Notes: a model not told the origin generated them from the letters alone. A stretch of 43,718 nt of DNA from Xanthoparmelia taractica (GCA_033085395.1 JANQBS010000297.1:1-43718); one strand, 5' to 3'; positions 12,104 to 24,952 are shown, counted from the first letter of the stretch. Numbers and translations are program-made.

Positions 12104-15100
12104 ACTATATTGAATATTTACGGCGAATCTATTATTATTATTTCCGTTAAAGAGCGAGTAAAAGATAAAATACGTAAAGAATACGTAGAAGATTACTAAT
12201 ATTATAATAGTAAGTTATAGATATTGAAATAAGTCTATTAAGATTATAATAATCTATAGCGTAGAACTATTTCGTCTTTAGTCTACTTTAGCGCTCGGAA
12301 ATAAGTTTCTTCGAGAACTATCGCTAATATATTTTAATATCGTATTTCGTATCTATATTAAAAGAACTTTAAATAGCTTTATAAATAATATTTTAATAAT
12401 TAAATCGATATAGCGATTATATTACGTTTTATAAAGTAAGAGAAGAATTACTAAATTAATTTTTAACTTTTAGCGTTATACGAGATCTATCGTCGAAAGT
12501 ATTAATAAGAACGATACGATACGTAAAACCTATACTCTATATAAGCTATCTTTATCTATAAGGATACTGGAGTCTAGATTACTATCCCTATAGAGATACT
12601 TATTAGTAATCTACTTATAGAGATAGCGACTTTAGTATACTATTAATTAAATTTGTACTATAAGGAGATTAAAATAAGAAACGTAAAACTAATATCTATA
12701 CTATATAACCTCGTAATATATCGCTTCTCGTATCGAAAATATTTTTTAGTTATTTATACTATCGTTAAGTTAACTATCTTGATTTTAGATCGAACGTTAG
12801 TCTATAAGTAAGAATTTATAAGAACTAGACGAAAACCGCTATTAATTTAAACGATATTAGTAAGCTAAACTAATAAGTACTCGAAAGTATATACTAGACT
12901 AAATACGCGTTTCGTTATAAGATAAAAGTATAGTAAGTAAGAGAAAATAGTCGATTTTAAAAAATATAGAAAGATAGAGTAAGCTAAGAAATTTATATTT
13001 TTATCGCTATATTCTATATCTACTTCTATAAGCTATGCTAACTCTAGATTTAGTAGTTATTATAAAATAATACTACGTCTCGATTTAAGAATTTATACTT
13101 ACCCTCTTTTTGTACTTCTCTAGTCGTTAAGTTAAAGTCTACTAGCTATATTACGTCGACGCGCGATATTAATGAAAATAGTAAGATACTTATATTACTA
13201 TTCTATCTAAGCTTTCTAAATATAGATTATTCTAAATATAGTATTCGCTAGCGTTACGTAAAGATAGCGTAAGTACTTTAAGACTTTCGATTATTACTCT
13301 AATTCGATTTACGACGATATTAAGATCTTCTTATTATAATATATTCTTAATATTAATAAGAGCGAGAATATTAAAGCTTATATCTTAGATAATATTAGAA
13401 TATCTTTTAGAGACTTCGAATAGAAAGACGATAGCTCTCTAGAATCGAAGATAAAGTAATATCGAAGAAGAGATAACGGCTATCGTATCTATATATAGAT
13501 ATTAGATTTTACCGTAAATAATTACTACGTACGCTTATATCGGCAATTCTTCTTATATCTATCGAACGATAGATAGTAGATCTAAAAATAGAAGCGAAAG
13601 ACGAATAGAATATATAGTTAGTATCTAATTAGACTTAAAAGACTATCTTTCTTTAAGATTAGTCGAGACGTAGATATCTATAATAGAAAGTATATAAGGA
13701 ATACTTCTTCCCTTTTATATTTTCTTTCTCTTAAAGTTTTTTACTCTATTTAACGTCTTAGACTTATATTCTCTTTCTCTCGCTATTAAGAATATCGTAA
13801 TTATATATAATTTCTCGAGCGCTTTTACTCAAGATAACTTCTAGTTAAGTATAGTAGATAATTATATTTCTATCGCTATATTTAATATAGTAACGCTTCC
13901 CGACGCTATGGCTATAAGTAATAAGATATTAATAAGTAAGTATATTATCTAATATAATACGGCTAATATTCTTATAATAATAATTTATAAAGAAAGTTCT
14001 ATTAAGATCGATATTTAGAATCTTAACTCGTACTATATATAAGAGTCTTATAGATATTATTTCCTATAGAGAGTCTAATAATTTTATCGTCGTATCTAAA
14101 GAGATTTCTATTTATCGAATCGATCTTAAAATTAGCGACTTATTAAAAACCGCTAAACCGGATACGATAATCTTTTACGATGATATAATCGAGATTAAGA
14201 ACTTAAGATATAGAATAAATTAAGATTTCGTATACGCGTCGACTCTCTATAAGTTTTTTATAAAGACTATAGCTAGTTACGAGAAGACTATATCCAGGGC
14301 TATTCTAATAATCTATAAAGCTACTTAGAATATCGAAAATAAATCGATTAAAGTAGCTTTCGAAGACGAAAATTTCGTTTTAGATACTATTTATTCTTCT
14401 ACGCCTCGTTATAAAATCTATCGCCCGCTACGATCTTCTCGTAATATCTATCTTATCTATAAGTCTTCGTTCTCCGTCTCTATTAAGCGAAGATACGCTA
14501 TATTAATTCGATCTTCTCGTAATATTTAGTCGATTATAAGCTAAATATTTACTAGCGCGATAATTATAAAAGTTATTAGTAATTCTTAGATCGTTCTTAC
14601 GAAAGTTATAGACTTAATAATATTAAAGTCTTTATTCGCGAAGAGTAATCCTATATTATAACTTAAATCTCGAACGCGTAAGATAGTTAAAAAAAATAGT
14701 AGAAATATCGAAAAGGACTAGATAGTCTAATAAATATATATCTCTAATTCTAATTATATCTAGTTACTAACTAATAAAGAATATTCGACTCTAGTATCTT
14801 AAAGTATTAGATCTTGATAATCGATAAGATCTTTGATTAAGAACGCCTATTATTTTAAATATAACTATAAGTTAATTTAATAAAAATACGATAGTCTTTA
14901 ATATAATATTAATAACTTAGACGTATAGCTTAGAAGAGAAGTTAAGGGATTATAGCGTCGAGTTAAAAAGAAAGCTTAAGAGACTAATAATTAATTTAGA
15001 AAATAATATCGCGATATAGTTAAGAAAGTTTAAGTAGAGATATATACTCTAGAGAGTAAATTCTAGTCGAATATAAAAGCGTTATAAGAAGAGTTAAATA

Positions 15101-17801
15101 TATTTATAATTAATTTTAAGAATAAAGAATTTATAAATCTCGATATATAAGACTATTTAGAACGGATTATATTCTACTTATTAATTTAAAAATTATCGCT
15201 TTCTTATAGTTTAATTAATAGATTATACGCTCGTATATTAAATTTTATAGAAAATTATATAGATTATTTCGAAATATAATTTCCTTAATTTAGATTTAAT
15301 TTTAGACGCTATTAAGTCTAGCTAAAATAAGTTATAACGACCTTTTAATCTAAAAATTAAACTTAAGATAATATTTTCTCTATCGAATAAATATTCGAGA
15401 TAAGCGTACGATCGACTTTAATTCTAGGGAATAAACGTGAATAAACCTTATATAATTAATATTAAACGAGCGCTATTCTTAGTTATCTAATATCGCCCTT
15501 AGCGATGCTTATCTAAAATCGTTAATCTTAACTCTTAAAAACTACTCTTTCTCTACCTTCCCATCGACGATCCTGAAGCCGAAAATAATAAAGACAACTT
15601 GTTAGTAAAATATACTTGTATAGAGATTTTCTATCTACTAATTTAGAAAAATTCCGTCTATTAATTAACTAATATTATATTATATAATCACAAGCGTCGT
15701 GACAAGGATTCGATAAGAAACTACGCTATTAGTCTAGGCCGAAATTATTAATAGATCTTAGCCGTATAATGTAAGGCGAAGGCGAAGTTTACGTTATAAC
15801 CCTATAGAACCGCTAGTTAGTCTCTATTTAGGCGGATTCCGATCCATTATCTATATCTACGAAAGTTTTAATTTCTAATATATTACTTTTATTATAAGAA
15901 GCTTTCTTAAGCGTAGATAATATCGACTTTTAGTTTTCTACTTTTACTATAATTTCTTTAAATATCGTTTTTATCTCTTTTAAGAATAGCTTTATTTCGA
16001 TAAAATACGCGAAAACGTTTTATATATTCTTTAATAGTCTATCGACTTTTTTAGATATAGATATATTAGCTAGAATTACGAAGAGAGAGAAACGATCTAT
16101 CTCGATCGTATATTTAGACTATAATTAGAATTGGTCGTAGAACTTAGATTATAGCGAATCTCTTATCGCTATTTTATAAATTTAAGCTCTTTAAAAAGTA
16201 TTCGAAGATCGATTAGCGAGTAATTATCGATATTTTAAATTTTAAGAATTTATAGAGCGATAAAAGAATTAAGATTCGCTTTAGTATAATTAACGCTATA
16301 ATTTAAATTATAATTAGTTATATAATTTAGATTCTCGATACTAAAGTTCGCGTAGCTAGAATTAGTTATATATATATATATATAGAGCGAGTAGAGATAA
16401 CTATTTATTAGCTATACTATCTAGTAGTCTATATTACTACTCGTTACTAAAAACTAAATATTTATTTATATTAATACTAAAGTTATATTAATAATCTAGA
16501 TAGAATATTATTAAATAGTAGATAGTAGTAAGCTAGCTATATAAAGAGAGTCTAATAGTGATTAGAAAAGATTAAAATAATTTTAATATAGATATTCGAT
16601 TCGTAATAGAACTTCTAATAGATTTTAAGCTATAAATTTATATTAATTATTACAACGTTTTTAAATTAGAAGAATATAGATCGAAGAATTATATATCTAT
16701 ATTTATTCGATTATATACTCACTCTCTTATTTCTCGATATTATTTAAATATTATATCGGAATTTACGCTTAAAGATCTTAGATAAGTCTATATAATTAAT
16801 TCTCTCTTTTCTATATCGACTTAGAAGTAAAAGAAGGTTTATTATAATAAGAGCGTTAATATCTATAGAAGTATATATCGATTAGTCCCTTCGCTAAAGT
16901 TCTATTAGAATCTATATTATTATCTATAAGAGAAATCTTATATTATAGCGAATTCGCTATTCTCGATCTCGACTATATATATCGCTTATTCTTATTAATT
17001 AAATTACGTTAACTTCTAATTAGAACTAACTCGAAGTCTAGAGATAGAAGAGTTAAGAGAATAATCTAAGCGCTTAAGATCTAGGAAGATATATCGTTAA
17101 TAAATATTTAAGTTAAAAATAAGAAATTTACGTCGATTAAAGTTTACTTAGAACTTAAAATTAATAGAGATAATCTAGCGCTTTAATTAATAAATATTTA
17201 GAAAGATCGATTATTAATTAAATAATATAAGACTCGTTCTACTAAATACGAAAAAAGTTACGTTAGCTAAGATTAAGCTTAATAGAAAAATTTAGTCTTC
17301 GAATATTTAATGAGATAAGTCGTTAAGACTCTAAGATCTTCTCTTCTAATATCGAGTAGTTATTAAGAACTAGTTCGAGATTAGATCTAATAAAATTAAT
17401 AGAATATAATAATAATAAAATTTTTAGTAAAGTAAGTTATTAATCTACGTCTAATAGCTCTTATCTTAACGATAGAAAAGTTATATCTATAATTAATACT
17501 CTGTATACCTAGCTTCTATTACTTTTAGTCCCTATTTTACTAGTATAACTTAAGTAAACTAGTAACTTCTAAATTCTTTAAGTATATAGATTACTAATTA
17601 TAGAGATAATCTATCTATTTCAATAGAATAATAGCTATTAGATATAGTATTTTATTATTTAGCTAGCTTATCTCCTAATAAATTTATATTCTATAATTTT
17701 AATTTTTCTTTTATTTCTTAGACTGCGCGCTTTTAGACTAATAAGTAATACTTTCTCGAATAGATTCCCGAGAAGAACTAAGTAAACTATAATATAAGTA
17801 T
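12104..17801. other. RIP-mutated repeat DNA, unidentified
   Basis: Mostly plus-strand protein-like readings with TAA/TAG stops from about 12.1 to 15.35 kb, then mutated DNA to the MULE insertion. A less mutated patch at about 15555-15850 contains AAGCGTCGTGACAAGGATTC, whose CGTGACA resembles an LTR 3' end, but I found no second copy or target duplication there. A (TA)n run lies at about 16370-16382. No family assigned. Confidence 0.5.
14918..15350 (+). pseudogene. Coiled-coil protein remnant, possibly Gag-like
   Basis: One plus-strand frame stays readable throughout this stretch if TAA/TAG are taken as former Gln codons: about a dozen such stops and no other kind in the part I checked (14918-15200). 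The reading starts NLDVQLRREVKGL, continues through a Lys/Arg/Gln-rich helix (..RRVKKKAQETNNQFRK..), then a more hydrophobic end (..YLERIIFYLL..). It fits a coiled-coil structural protein of a retroelement, but no zinc knuckle or enzyme motif was seen, so the identity is open. Confidence 0.4.
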
Positions 17802-17809
17802 TAAAAGTA
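17802..17809. repeat. 8-bp target site duplication of MULE (left)
   Basis: TAAAAGTA immediately before GGGAG of the MULE left TIR; repeated exactly at 25190-25197 after the right TIR. Eight to ten bp is usual for Mutator-like elements. Confidence 0.85.
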
Positions 17810-17930
17810 GGGAGTTGATAGCGGTACACTCAACTTTAATACATTAACGCTCAATTTTTAATACATTAACGCCCGTCTAATTCGATTAGCTTCAGGGTTC
17901 ACGCTAATTCTTTCGGGTTAGATATCGCGC
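17810..17930 (+). repeat. MULE left terminal inverted repeat
   Basis: Pairs with 25070-25189. First ~67 bp nearly identical to the right TIR with differences mainly of A for G; the remaining ~55 bp are weaker. Contains two subterminal copies of a 12-bp motif (ATACATTAACGC). Confidence 0.8.
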
Positions 17931-18186
17931 GGGCACTAACTTTATAGAGTAAGATCACGTTCTTAAATGCGCGCGGGGAATACAGTGAAGATCCTTGGTG
18001 GCATACAGGCCAGACCTCTCTATGCCTCTTATATTCAGTGATTTATTTGAATATTTTAACTTGATTAACTACTACATGCATATAATCACTTGACTAGCTA
18101 TCTAGCTAGCTATCCTCTCTGCTTACTACTAGAAATACGCTTAGCGTACTTAAATATCTAGTACTATCTAGTCTTCTAGTCTTTCT

Positions 18187-20345
18187 ATAGCTGAAAAGAG
18201 TTAAATATAGCCTTATTTCCTTGCATATAGGCTGGAGTTCGACCTCCTCGTGTAGCCCCACCTCGTATAACTGTTATTGATATAGTTTTATCTCTAGAAG
18301 CCCTATAGAAGATCTCAATAGCGATTTTCTTCTCCTTATTAACTATCTAACTCGCTGTGATAGCTAAATCACGATTACGCTCGATATCACGTCCACGACT
18401 CTCTCGCTAACTCCCTCGCTAACTATCTCTAATATCTCGAGATCTAGCGATATTGCTATTATTGCTTCGCTTTAATAGATATTTCTTAATATACTTGAAT
18501 TGTAACGATAAACGACGCGTAGATCTCTAAGTAGCTAGCTCCGCTCGTGTAGACAAGTCTATAGGGCCAGAAGCCCTTTCTTTGAGGCGTATAATAGCTA
18601 ATTTATTTATAGCGAGTAGTGAGTCGATCGAGGGACCTAGATTCTCCACCTTAGGTACTTTACGTATATATAAGGTAGCGAGTTTGTTAAACAGTTAATA
18701 AGGATAAATATTATTAATTTTAATCGTTTCGAAGGTCTCTTCCAGCCTTATTTTAAGTTTATAAGCATATGAAAGTTTAGAAACAGTTATGAAGACCTTA
18801 ATGCATGGCTTTAAGTCGTCTATATCTAGTAGATCAAGCTACTTATTGATCTTTCATAGCGCAAATAATATTATGTGCGCAAGAATATCGTAAAAGATAG
18901 GTTTGCGAAGTATTAATAGTGTGTTTATCTTTACGCTATTGAAATTAGCTATGTATTTAAGTCGCTAACGTTTAAGGAGTTCGTGAATAGAATTAATAAT
19001 AGTCTTAAGGTCGCCTGCTCTAAATTAGCTAAGATTTATATGCAAATAAGAGCGAAGTAACTTATAGCGTATTAGTAGAGAATTTTAGCTCTCTCTTTAA
19101 GACTATATAATTATTCTCGCCTCTTAAGAAGACCGTATTAAAGAAATAAAACTTCTTGTTGATATAGCACTAAATAAACTTTCGCTTATATGAGTTCACT
19201 CACTAATCCGCTAGATATATATATATTTAAGAATTATATGCGTCGTATTTCTCTTGCAGAGAGTCTCACTTCGCCTTATAAGTCTCTTAATTATTAACGT
19301 AGATTACTTATTCCCAATAAACCTCAAACTCTTTTTAGTTCTCTTTAATAAAGAAATTAGTCTTATAATTCGAGATCACGTTCTTATTAATATATTAAAC
19401 ATATAGCATGTGCTTAGAATTAGAAAGAATAGCTGAGTGCGCGTTAATCAAGACTTTTTCGCGGTTGGTAATGTTAATAATTAAGTTAGGAATATCGTAT
19501 TCAATACACATTTCGCGATATTATTGTAATATTTATACGTAGTTCTCTATTTCTTCTTTTTCAAGAAAGTAGAAGACTACGTAGAATAACGAGTTAATAG
19601 TAGTAACACCGGTGATAACAAGTAGAGGGAGCTTGTATTTATTGATTTTGTATGTGCAGTTTATAATAATAATCTCTCAATTAACTCTTAGCATTTTCAG
19701 GCACGATTTCTTCAAGAAAAAAAAGATGCGTAACTTAATCCGCTAAATTCTTTAAGAATTTAACGTAGTAATTACTATTTAATATATATAGTCACTTAAT
19801 TAAGGTCTGAGTTAATATTAAAGAGCTTAATTCGCTACGACGTAGTGCTATCTTCGCGTTATAAATGTCTCTCGCCTTAAATATAGAATTTTCTTCGTTA
19901 TTATAAAAGTGTAGAGTCGAAATAATCTCGCCAGATATCGCACGGTTCTTAGTTCGTTCTTTAATTATTTTCTTAACTTCTAAAATCACAGCTAGCTTAC
20001 GAAGAGAAGAATAGACGACTTATAGAATAGCTAGATAATTGTGACTTTTATTCTTGATACTAAGTACTTATTTCTTTCTAATAAGCTTTACGATAGTATT
20101 AAAAGAATACTCGTTTATATAAGAGATGCTATGAAGTCTTTTCTAATTAATAGGAGTGCGAATCTTTTCTCCTCTATTATAGCGTAACCAGATCTTATAG
20201 AAGAGATCTATTTTATAGTTATTTTTTATTCTTTTCTTAACGACTCCGTAACCCTCTAATTTAGTATACTTCTAAATTATACGAATAAGTTCATTAATAG
20301 AAGAATATAATAAATCGTTAGGCGAAGAAAGTAGCGTTATAGCTA
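18187..20345 (-). pseudogene. MULE transposase (FAR1-like / MULE / SWIM), RIP-inactivated
   Basis: Read on the minus strand from about 20340, a FAR1-like N-terminal region (..INELIRII.., then GYGVVKKRIK and ..YKIWLRYNREEKI) is followed at 19792-19989 by KARDIYNAKIALRRSEL, a block typical of fungal MULE transposases. The catalytic domain starts near 19690 (IIIINCTYKINKYKLPLLVI), then ITNREKVLINA and SKHMLYV. The C-terminal side has the SWIM-finger position (TVSKLSYAYKL near 18770) and a Gly/Arg-rich tail ending about 18187. The first two catalytic Asp read as Asn and the SWIM Cys and His read as Tyr, all single C/G-to-T/A changes. Stops are frequent. It would have moved this MULE; it is dead here. 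The DIRS-order insertion abuts its start. Confidence 0.8.
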
Positions 20346-20352
20346 CTATTAG

Positions 20353-20520
20353 TGTTCTTATTCATGAAGGCATACACATCGGGACCATGCAGTACTGTAG
20401 ATAGTTAATTGGGCCGTCCCAACGCTAAGGTCAGTAGTTAGTAGGCTCAGCTAGGTCGTTAGCAGGCCTAGATAAGCCCCTAAACGTGCCTCAGCGCTAG
20501 AAAACTCCCTACACCTATGC
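20353..20520 (-). repeat. Split direct repeat B2, 3' terminus of right DIRS-order copy
   Basis: Starts (plus strand) TGTTCTTATTCATGAAGG and ends near TCAGCGCTAGAAAACTCCCT. Same sequence as B1 (20746-20917) but with far fewer RIP changes. Confidence 0.7.
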
Positions 20521-20579
20521 GATATAGATCTAAAGTATCTAATTAGATAGCTATATATAGGCGTAAATAAATAAAATAA

Positions 20580-20745
20580 AAGAATACGATTGCTCTAAGT
20601 GAGAAGAATTCGAATAAAGAGTTAACTAATAATATAAGATTTATACATATAATATTCTCGAAGATACGTGTTTCCCGTATATGCGTATGTATCTAAAATA
20701 GAGACTGGATCATAAGATACACTAATCTATAGTCTTACTATTCGA
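20580..20745 (-). repeat. Split direct repeat A2 (right DIRS-order copy)
   Basis: Matches A1 (24780-24952) from AAAAGAATACGATTGCTCT to TCTTACTATTCGA, with many C-to-T and G-to-A differences. Adjoins B1 directly. Confidence 0.7.
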
Positions 20746-20917
20746 TTAATATTCTTATTTATGAAGATATATATATCGAAATTAAGTAATACTATAAATA
20801 GTTAATTAGGTCGTTTTAACGCTAAGATTAGTAGTTAGTAGACTTAGCTATATCGTTAGTAGATCTAGATAGACCTCTAAATATATCTTAGCGCTAGAAA
20901 ACTTTTAAATAATTAAA
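20746..20917 (-). repeat. Split direct repeat B1 (right DIRS-order copy)
   Basis: RIP-mutated version of B2, from ATTAATATTCTTATTTATG to AGCGCTAGAAAACTTTTAA. It separates the recombinase remnant from A2. Confidence 0.7.
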
Positions 20918-21049
20918 AAACGTTATATAAGAGTCTCGTAAAAGACTTCGCATAATAATCTAATAATGCGAGTATTATTAATACTAGCGCTAATAAAACG
21001 AAAGATACTAATATCTTTATAATATAATAAGTATTTACTCGAGATAAGT

Positions 21050-21865
21050 AATAATATAGAGACGATAGAAATCGAACTTTTAGCGTTTTAATAGTATAAT
21101 CTTATCGTCGCTAAGGCCCGCCTCGCGTATTAAAATAGTAGTTTCTCTACGAAAGAAGTGCTCTAAATAATAACTTCTTATATTAAGCGAGATTAATATT
21201 TAACGAAATTAATCGACGATTAGCTCTTTAATGAAAGAGCTCTTATTTAATTAAAAGAGAAGACTATTTAATAAGATCTTTTATCTAAAGAGATATCGTA
21301 AGACCTTTACTATATAAGCGTTATTATTTAACGTCGTAATAATAAGTATTATCTCTTAATGAAAGAAATTCGTTTTAAATACTAAAAGTGTGAGTTCGAG
21401 ATATTTCTTATATAGTCTTATCGAGCGACGAGTAAGAAATTATTGCTCGAAGTCTCGGCCTTTGCGATTATATATAATATATATAAACTCGTTTACACGA
21501 AATAATACGGCGAATACGAGATAAAAGACTATATAGAGCGTTGCTCCGGCCTCGTCTTCTTAATTAATATAAGTAAGTATCTATAATAATAAGTCTTTAA
21601 TAATTAAACGATGTTCTTTCGTCTTAGTCTCGCCTCGTAAACGTCGAATATCGATGATTATTCTTTATAACTAAGGATTATGAAACATCGTAAGATTCTT
21701 ATATCTTATATTAACGTAAGCTAATCTAACGTCTATTAGATAGATCTTAATAATCTTAATCTTAACTCGTCTTATATTAAGATATACGATTTAATTAGCG
21801 AGTAAGTTAACGATAGCTAAAAAAAAAGAAGTGCTCTTATTAATAGCGCAATAAGCGCTATATAA
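21050..21865 (-). pseudogene. Tyrosine recombinase remnant of right DIRS-order copy
   Basis: Reverse-complement counterpart of 6950-7760. At about 21475-21545 the minus strand reads ALYIVFYLVFAVLFRVNEF, equivalent to the VFLRVSEF box I of the left copy: the catalytic Arg is kept, and Ser of the motif reads Asn (a G-to-A change). The remaining boxes are in poorer condition than in the left copy. Integrase of the DIRS-order element, not functional as read. Confidence 0.65.
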
Positions 21866-22099
21866 CTTAATAGATATAATATACGTTTTTCGCGTCTTTG
21901 CGGCTAAACCCCATTAGAGAAAACGAGCTATCTCTTGTAATAGTGCGATTTAATTATATTAGGAATCTAGTGAATCTCGCTCTAGCTCTGCGAAGTAATT
22001 AAGATATATCTTAGCTATGAATATACGTTAGCGATCTTTCGATATCGAAAGCGTAATAAATTATCTATTAGTTTATTAATCTTAATTAAAATTTATATT

Positions 22100-22900
22100 A
22101 AGATTAAATAGATATCGTATTTAGTTAATAGTATTATTATATCTCGTAGTGAGACTATAATTAGTCCGCGAATAGAGGACTTTCTAAGATTATAAATATA
22201 TACGTCGTTATCGCAATATAATATTAATCGTAATCCCCGAAGTCTTTGCAATTATAGTCGAATAACGTAATATACGATCTTTATTTCTTTGAACTAAATA
22301 TCTTTTTAACGATAACGTGTGATTATTAAAATACTAAAAGCCCCCTAAATCGACTGCAAGAGGTCTAAGTGCTTTAGAATATAATCTCTTATATTATAGA
22401 TTTCTAATGCGTCGATTTAAATATATTATATTAATCGACTAATAACGTGGCGAATTAATTTAAGATTATTTTAATCTTTTAGAAAGATCTCTTATTATCG
22501 TAGATTAATCTTTATATATAATATAATTTTAATAAGTGCGATTGACCTTCGAATAGCATTAAAAAGTTGTCTTAAGAACGCTCTCTTTGAGATCACGATC
22601 TTAGCGATAAATAATAAGAAATTGATCGCTAACTCGAGCTCGCGATATGAGATTATCGCTCGATTTAGAAGGTCCTTAATCGTGTTTCTCGCTCGGGCGA
22701 GCTTATTAAAAGAAAGTCTAATCTATATTAGAATGCTATCGAATTTAATCCCTAGAAAATCGACTATAATATTTATAATATTCTTAGTGTGATTAATTTT
22801 AAAGTCTAATTCTTTATATACGAGATCGAATTATTAATCGTATATAATTATATCGTCGATTAATGCTAGAATAGCGAAGAAATCGTTTAGATAGTAAAGT
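22100..22900 (-). pseudogene. Reverse transcriptase / RNase H remnant of right DIRS-order copy
   Basis: On the minus strand about 22865-22500 reads FAILALIDDIIIY (active-site double Asp intact), then ..YKELDFKINHT.., IVDFLGIKFDSI, LSFNKLARARNTIKDLLNR and KIVISKRAFLRQLFNAIRR. This block is the C-terminal palm/thumb of a DIRS-type polymerase as I know it from fungal elements. The left copy reads the same block with different substitutions, so the two can be compared to score RIP changes. TAG/TAA stops are present. The RNase H part downstream is not individually recognisable. Confidence 0.65.
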
Positions 22901-24019
22901 ACTATAATCTAAAGAAGAACTATTATTAAGATCTAGTTGAGGGCCTTTACGAATAGATTAAATATAAATAATAACGTACGCAGGTCGAAAGATAGGTATC
23001 GTTCTATTTAATAGCTATCGTTATAGTAGAATTCTAATAATTATTAATCTGAAATTGCGACCGATATATATTTAAAAGCGTCTTTCAAGTCTCTTTTGAC
23101 GAACTAAGCCCTAAGACCTTATTGTAATAATACGATTACTACATTATCGTATATAGCGTATTCTAGAGTTCTTTAATTCTAAAATATATCGTTATTAATT
23201 AAGATTCTATATAAGAATAAGAGATTATAAATACGTCTTTAATTATTATTATACTTCGAAATTAACTCTAGCGGCGAGTAGACGAATTATTACTTCGCCT
23301 AAAAGTTAATCTCGATTAGACGATTATGCTAAAGCTATTTTTAAAGATTCGCCGTTAATATATTAGATATTATAAGGATTAATTAATAATTGTAATTACG
23401 ATAACGTAGAATTTAATCTTAATATTTAATTTTTACTCTCTTTCGAAGAATAGTCGAAAGAGTCTTTACGAATATAAGATCTAAATAATTCTTTAATTAA
23501 CGATCTTAATCTTTTACTCGTAGCGAATCTTAGCTAATTAGATTTAAATCTAATAAATCGTATAGCGCGTATAGAAATTCTTCTGCTATATATAGTAGTA
23601 ATATAGATATCTACGAATACGTTGAGAGTTATTTAGACTTTAAAATCCGATTATTAAGCGAGGTGAGATTAATGCTTAAGGCCTTGGTTTTAGTCTTATA
23701 ATACGTATTTACTAAGTAATTCAGCTAATAATTAAGATAGATATAAATATATTAATAGTACTCGCGTGAATATCGTTTCTTATTAAAATTTCGATATATA
23801 GTAAAGGATTTAAGAGCAGGATCTAAGTTCTACTTAATATCGATGAGGGCGATTATTTTATATAGCAGAAGATTGCTATAACGTCTATTCTCGATAATTT
23901 AGACTATAAGATCGTTCTAGTCATTTAAGATACGTGTGTTTATAAACGTATAGTAATATTCTCGAATAAAGTTAAATTTATATAAGGCTGATAACTTAGC
24001 TAGATGAAAACGATAATCT

Positions 24020-24560
24020 AATAATATCTTCTATAGGCGAATAGCCACTATAAGATATATATAGTAATATATAATCTAATTATACACCTCGAAACACTAT
24101 AGCAGAGACATTATTTTATTTGCTTTCTAAGTACCGTTCGTATCGACGCGATTGGCGTATTCTCGACTTAGCTTAATAAGATTTTTAAATTTAAACGTCT
24201 TAAAGAAGATTTACTTAAAATACTTAATATCGACGACGCGATAGCGTTTATGAAGATTAAGAAAGAGATATATATCTTTAGCATATATAAAAGAGACTTT
24301 AAGATTATTATTCTTCTCTAAATTACTATTAAACTCGAACGAATAATATTAATAATAACGATAACGACGGCGAGAGCGTAACTTATATATTCGATACTGC
24401 TTATAACGATTATATTTATATTTAACGAGGCGTTCTTTTAATTCTAAGACTTAATCGCGATAACTAAGAACCTTAATATCGATTTTCTTAATTACGCTTG
24501 AACTAAGAGTTTCTAAAGAGGATATTTTCGATATTATAGACTTATTTCTACGAGATCGAG
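24020..24560 (-). pseudogene. Gag-like remnant of right DIRS-order copy
   Basis: Between A1 and the polymerase, the minus strand reads KVSFIYAKDIYLFLNLHKRY, then ..VVDIKYFK, FKTFKFKNLIKL and SREYANRVDTNGT. A Ser/Arg/Tyr-rich stretch precedes it (RSRRRYRYY). The position directly behind the left terminal repeat and the lack of an enzyme motif suggest the structural ORF that opens DIRS-order elements. Assigned by position more than by sequence. The corresponding part of the left copy is lost. Confidence 0.45.
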
Positions 24561-24779
24561 CGGAGCGAGAAAGAAAAGAAAATGTGATAATCTTTGCGAG
24601 TGTCTTAAGCCTGCTAAAGGTTTTCTTAGATACCTTAAAGTGTCTAATAGCGATAGTTATAACGTAAGAAGAATAAATAATTAAAAAGATTAAAATAGAT
24701 ATAGGTGTGGATAAGATAAGAAGAATATATACTAATTTAATATGTAGATGTTTAATAATTTAGAATTAGTTAAATAAAG

Positions 24780-24952
24780 ATTACAAAAGAATACAATTGC
24801 TCTGAGTGAGAAGAATTCGAATAAAGAGTCAACTAATGATGTGAGACCCATACATATAGTGCTCTCGAAGACACGTGTTCCCCGTATGTACGCATGCATC
24901 TGAAATAGGGGCTAGATCATGAGACACACTAACTCATAGTCCCACTATTCGA
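24780..24952 (-). repeat. Split direct repeat A1, 5' terminus of right DIRS-order copy
   Basis: From ACAAAAGAATACAATTGCTC to ACTCATAGTCCCACTATTCGA. Clean composition, unlike its A2 partner at 20580-20745. Confidence 0.7.

Larger units (their letters stand above)
20353..24952 (-). mobile_element. DIRS-order tyrosine-recombinase retrotransposon, full-length copy (right)
   Basis: On the minus strand the order is A1 (24952-24780), Gag-like region (about 24560-24020), RT/RNase H (about 22900-22100), tyrosine recombinase (about 21860-21050), then B1 (20917-20746), A2 (20745-20580) and B2 (20512-20353). The arrangement A1-ORFs-B1-A2-B2 is the split-direct-repeat structure of PAT and Ngaro elements, which integrate by a tyrosine recombinase and leave no target duplication; none is seen between the flanks (CTACTATTAG and ATCTTAATAAG). 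It lies inside the MULE. The outermost repeats A1 and B2 keep normal base composition, the interior is RIP-mutated. It is in opposite orientation to the copy at 4.8-8.46 kb. Confidence 0.8.

Noticed and set aside
15690..15850. Possible LTR end (GCGTCGTGACA) followed by a primer site
   Set aside because: No upstream LTR start, no second LTR and no target duplication could be found.
16370..16382. Short TA run as a structural element
   Set aside because: Expected by chance in RIP-mutated DNA.
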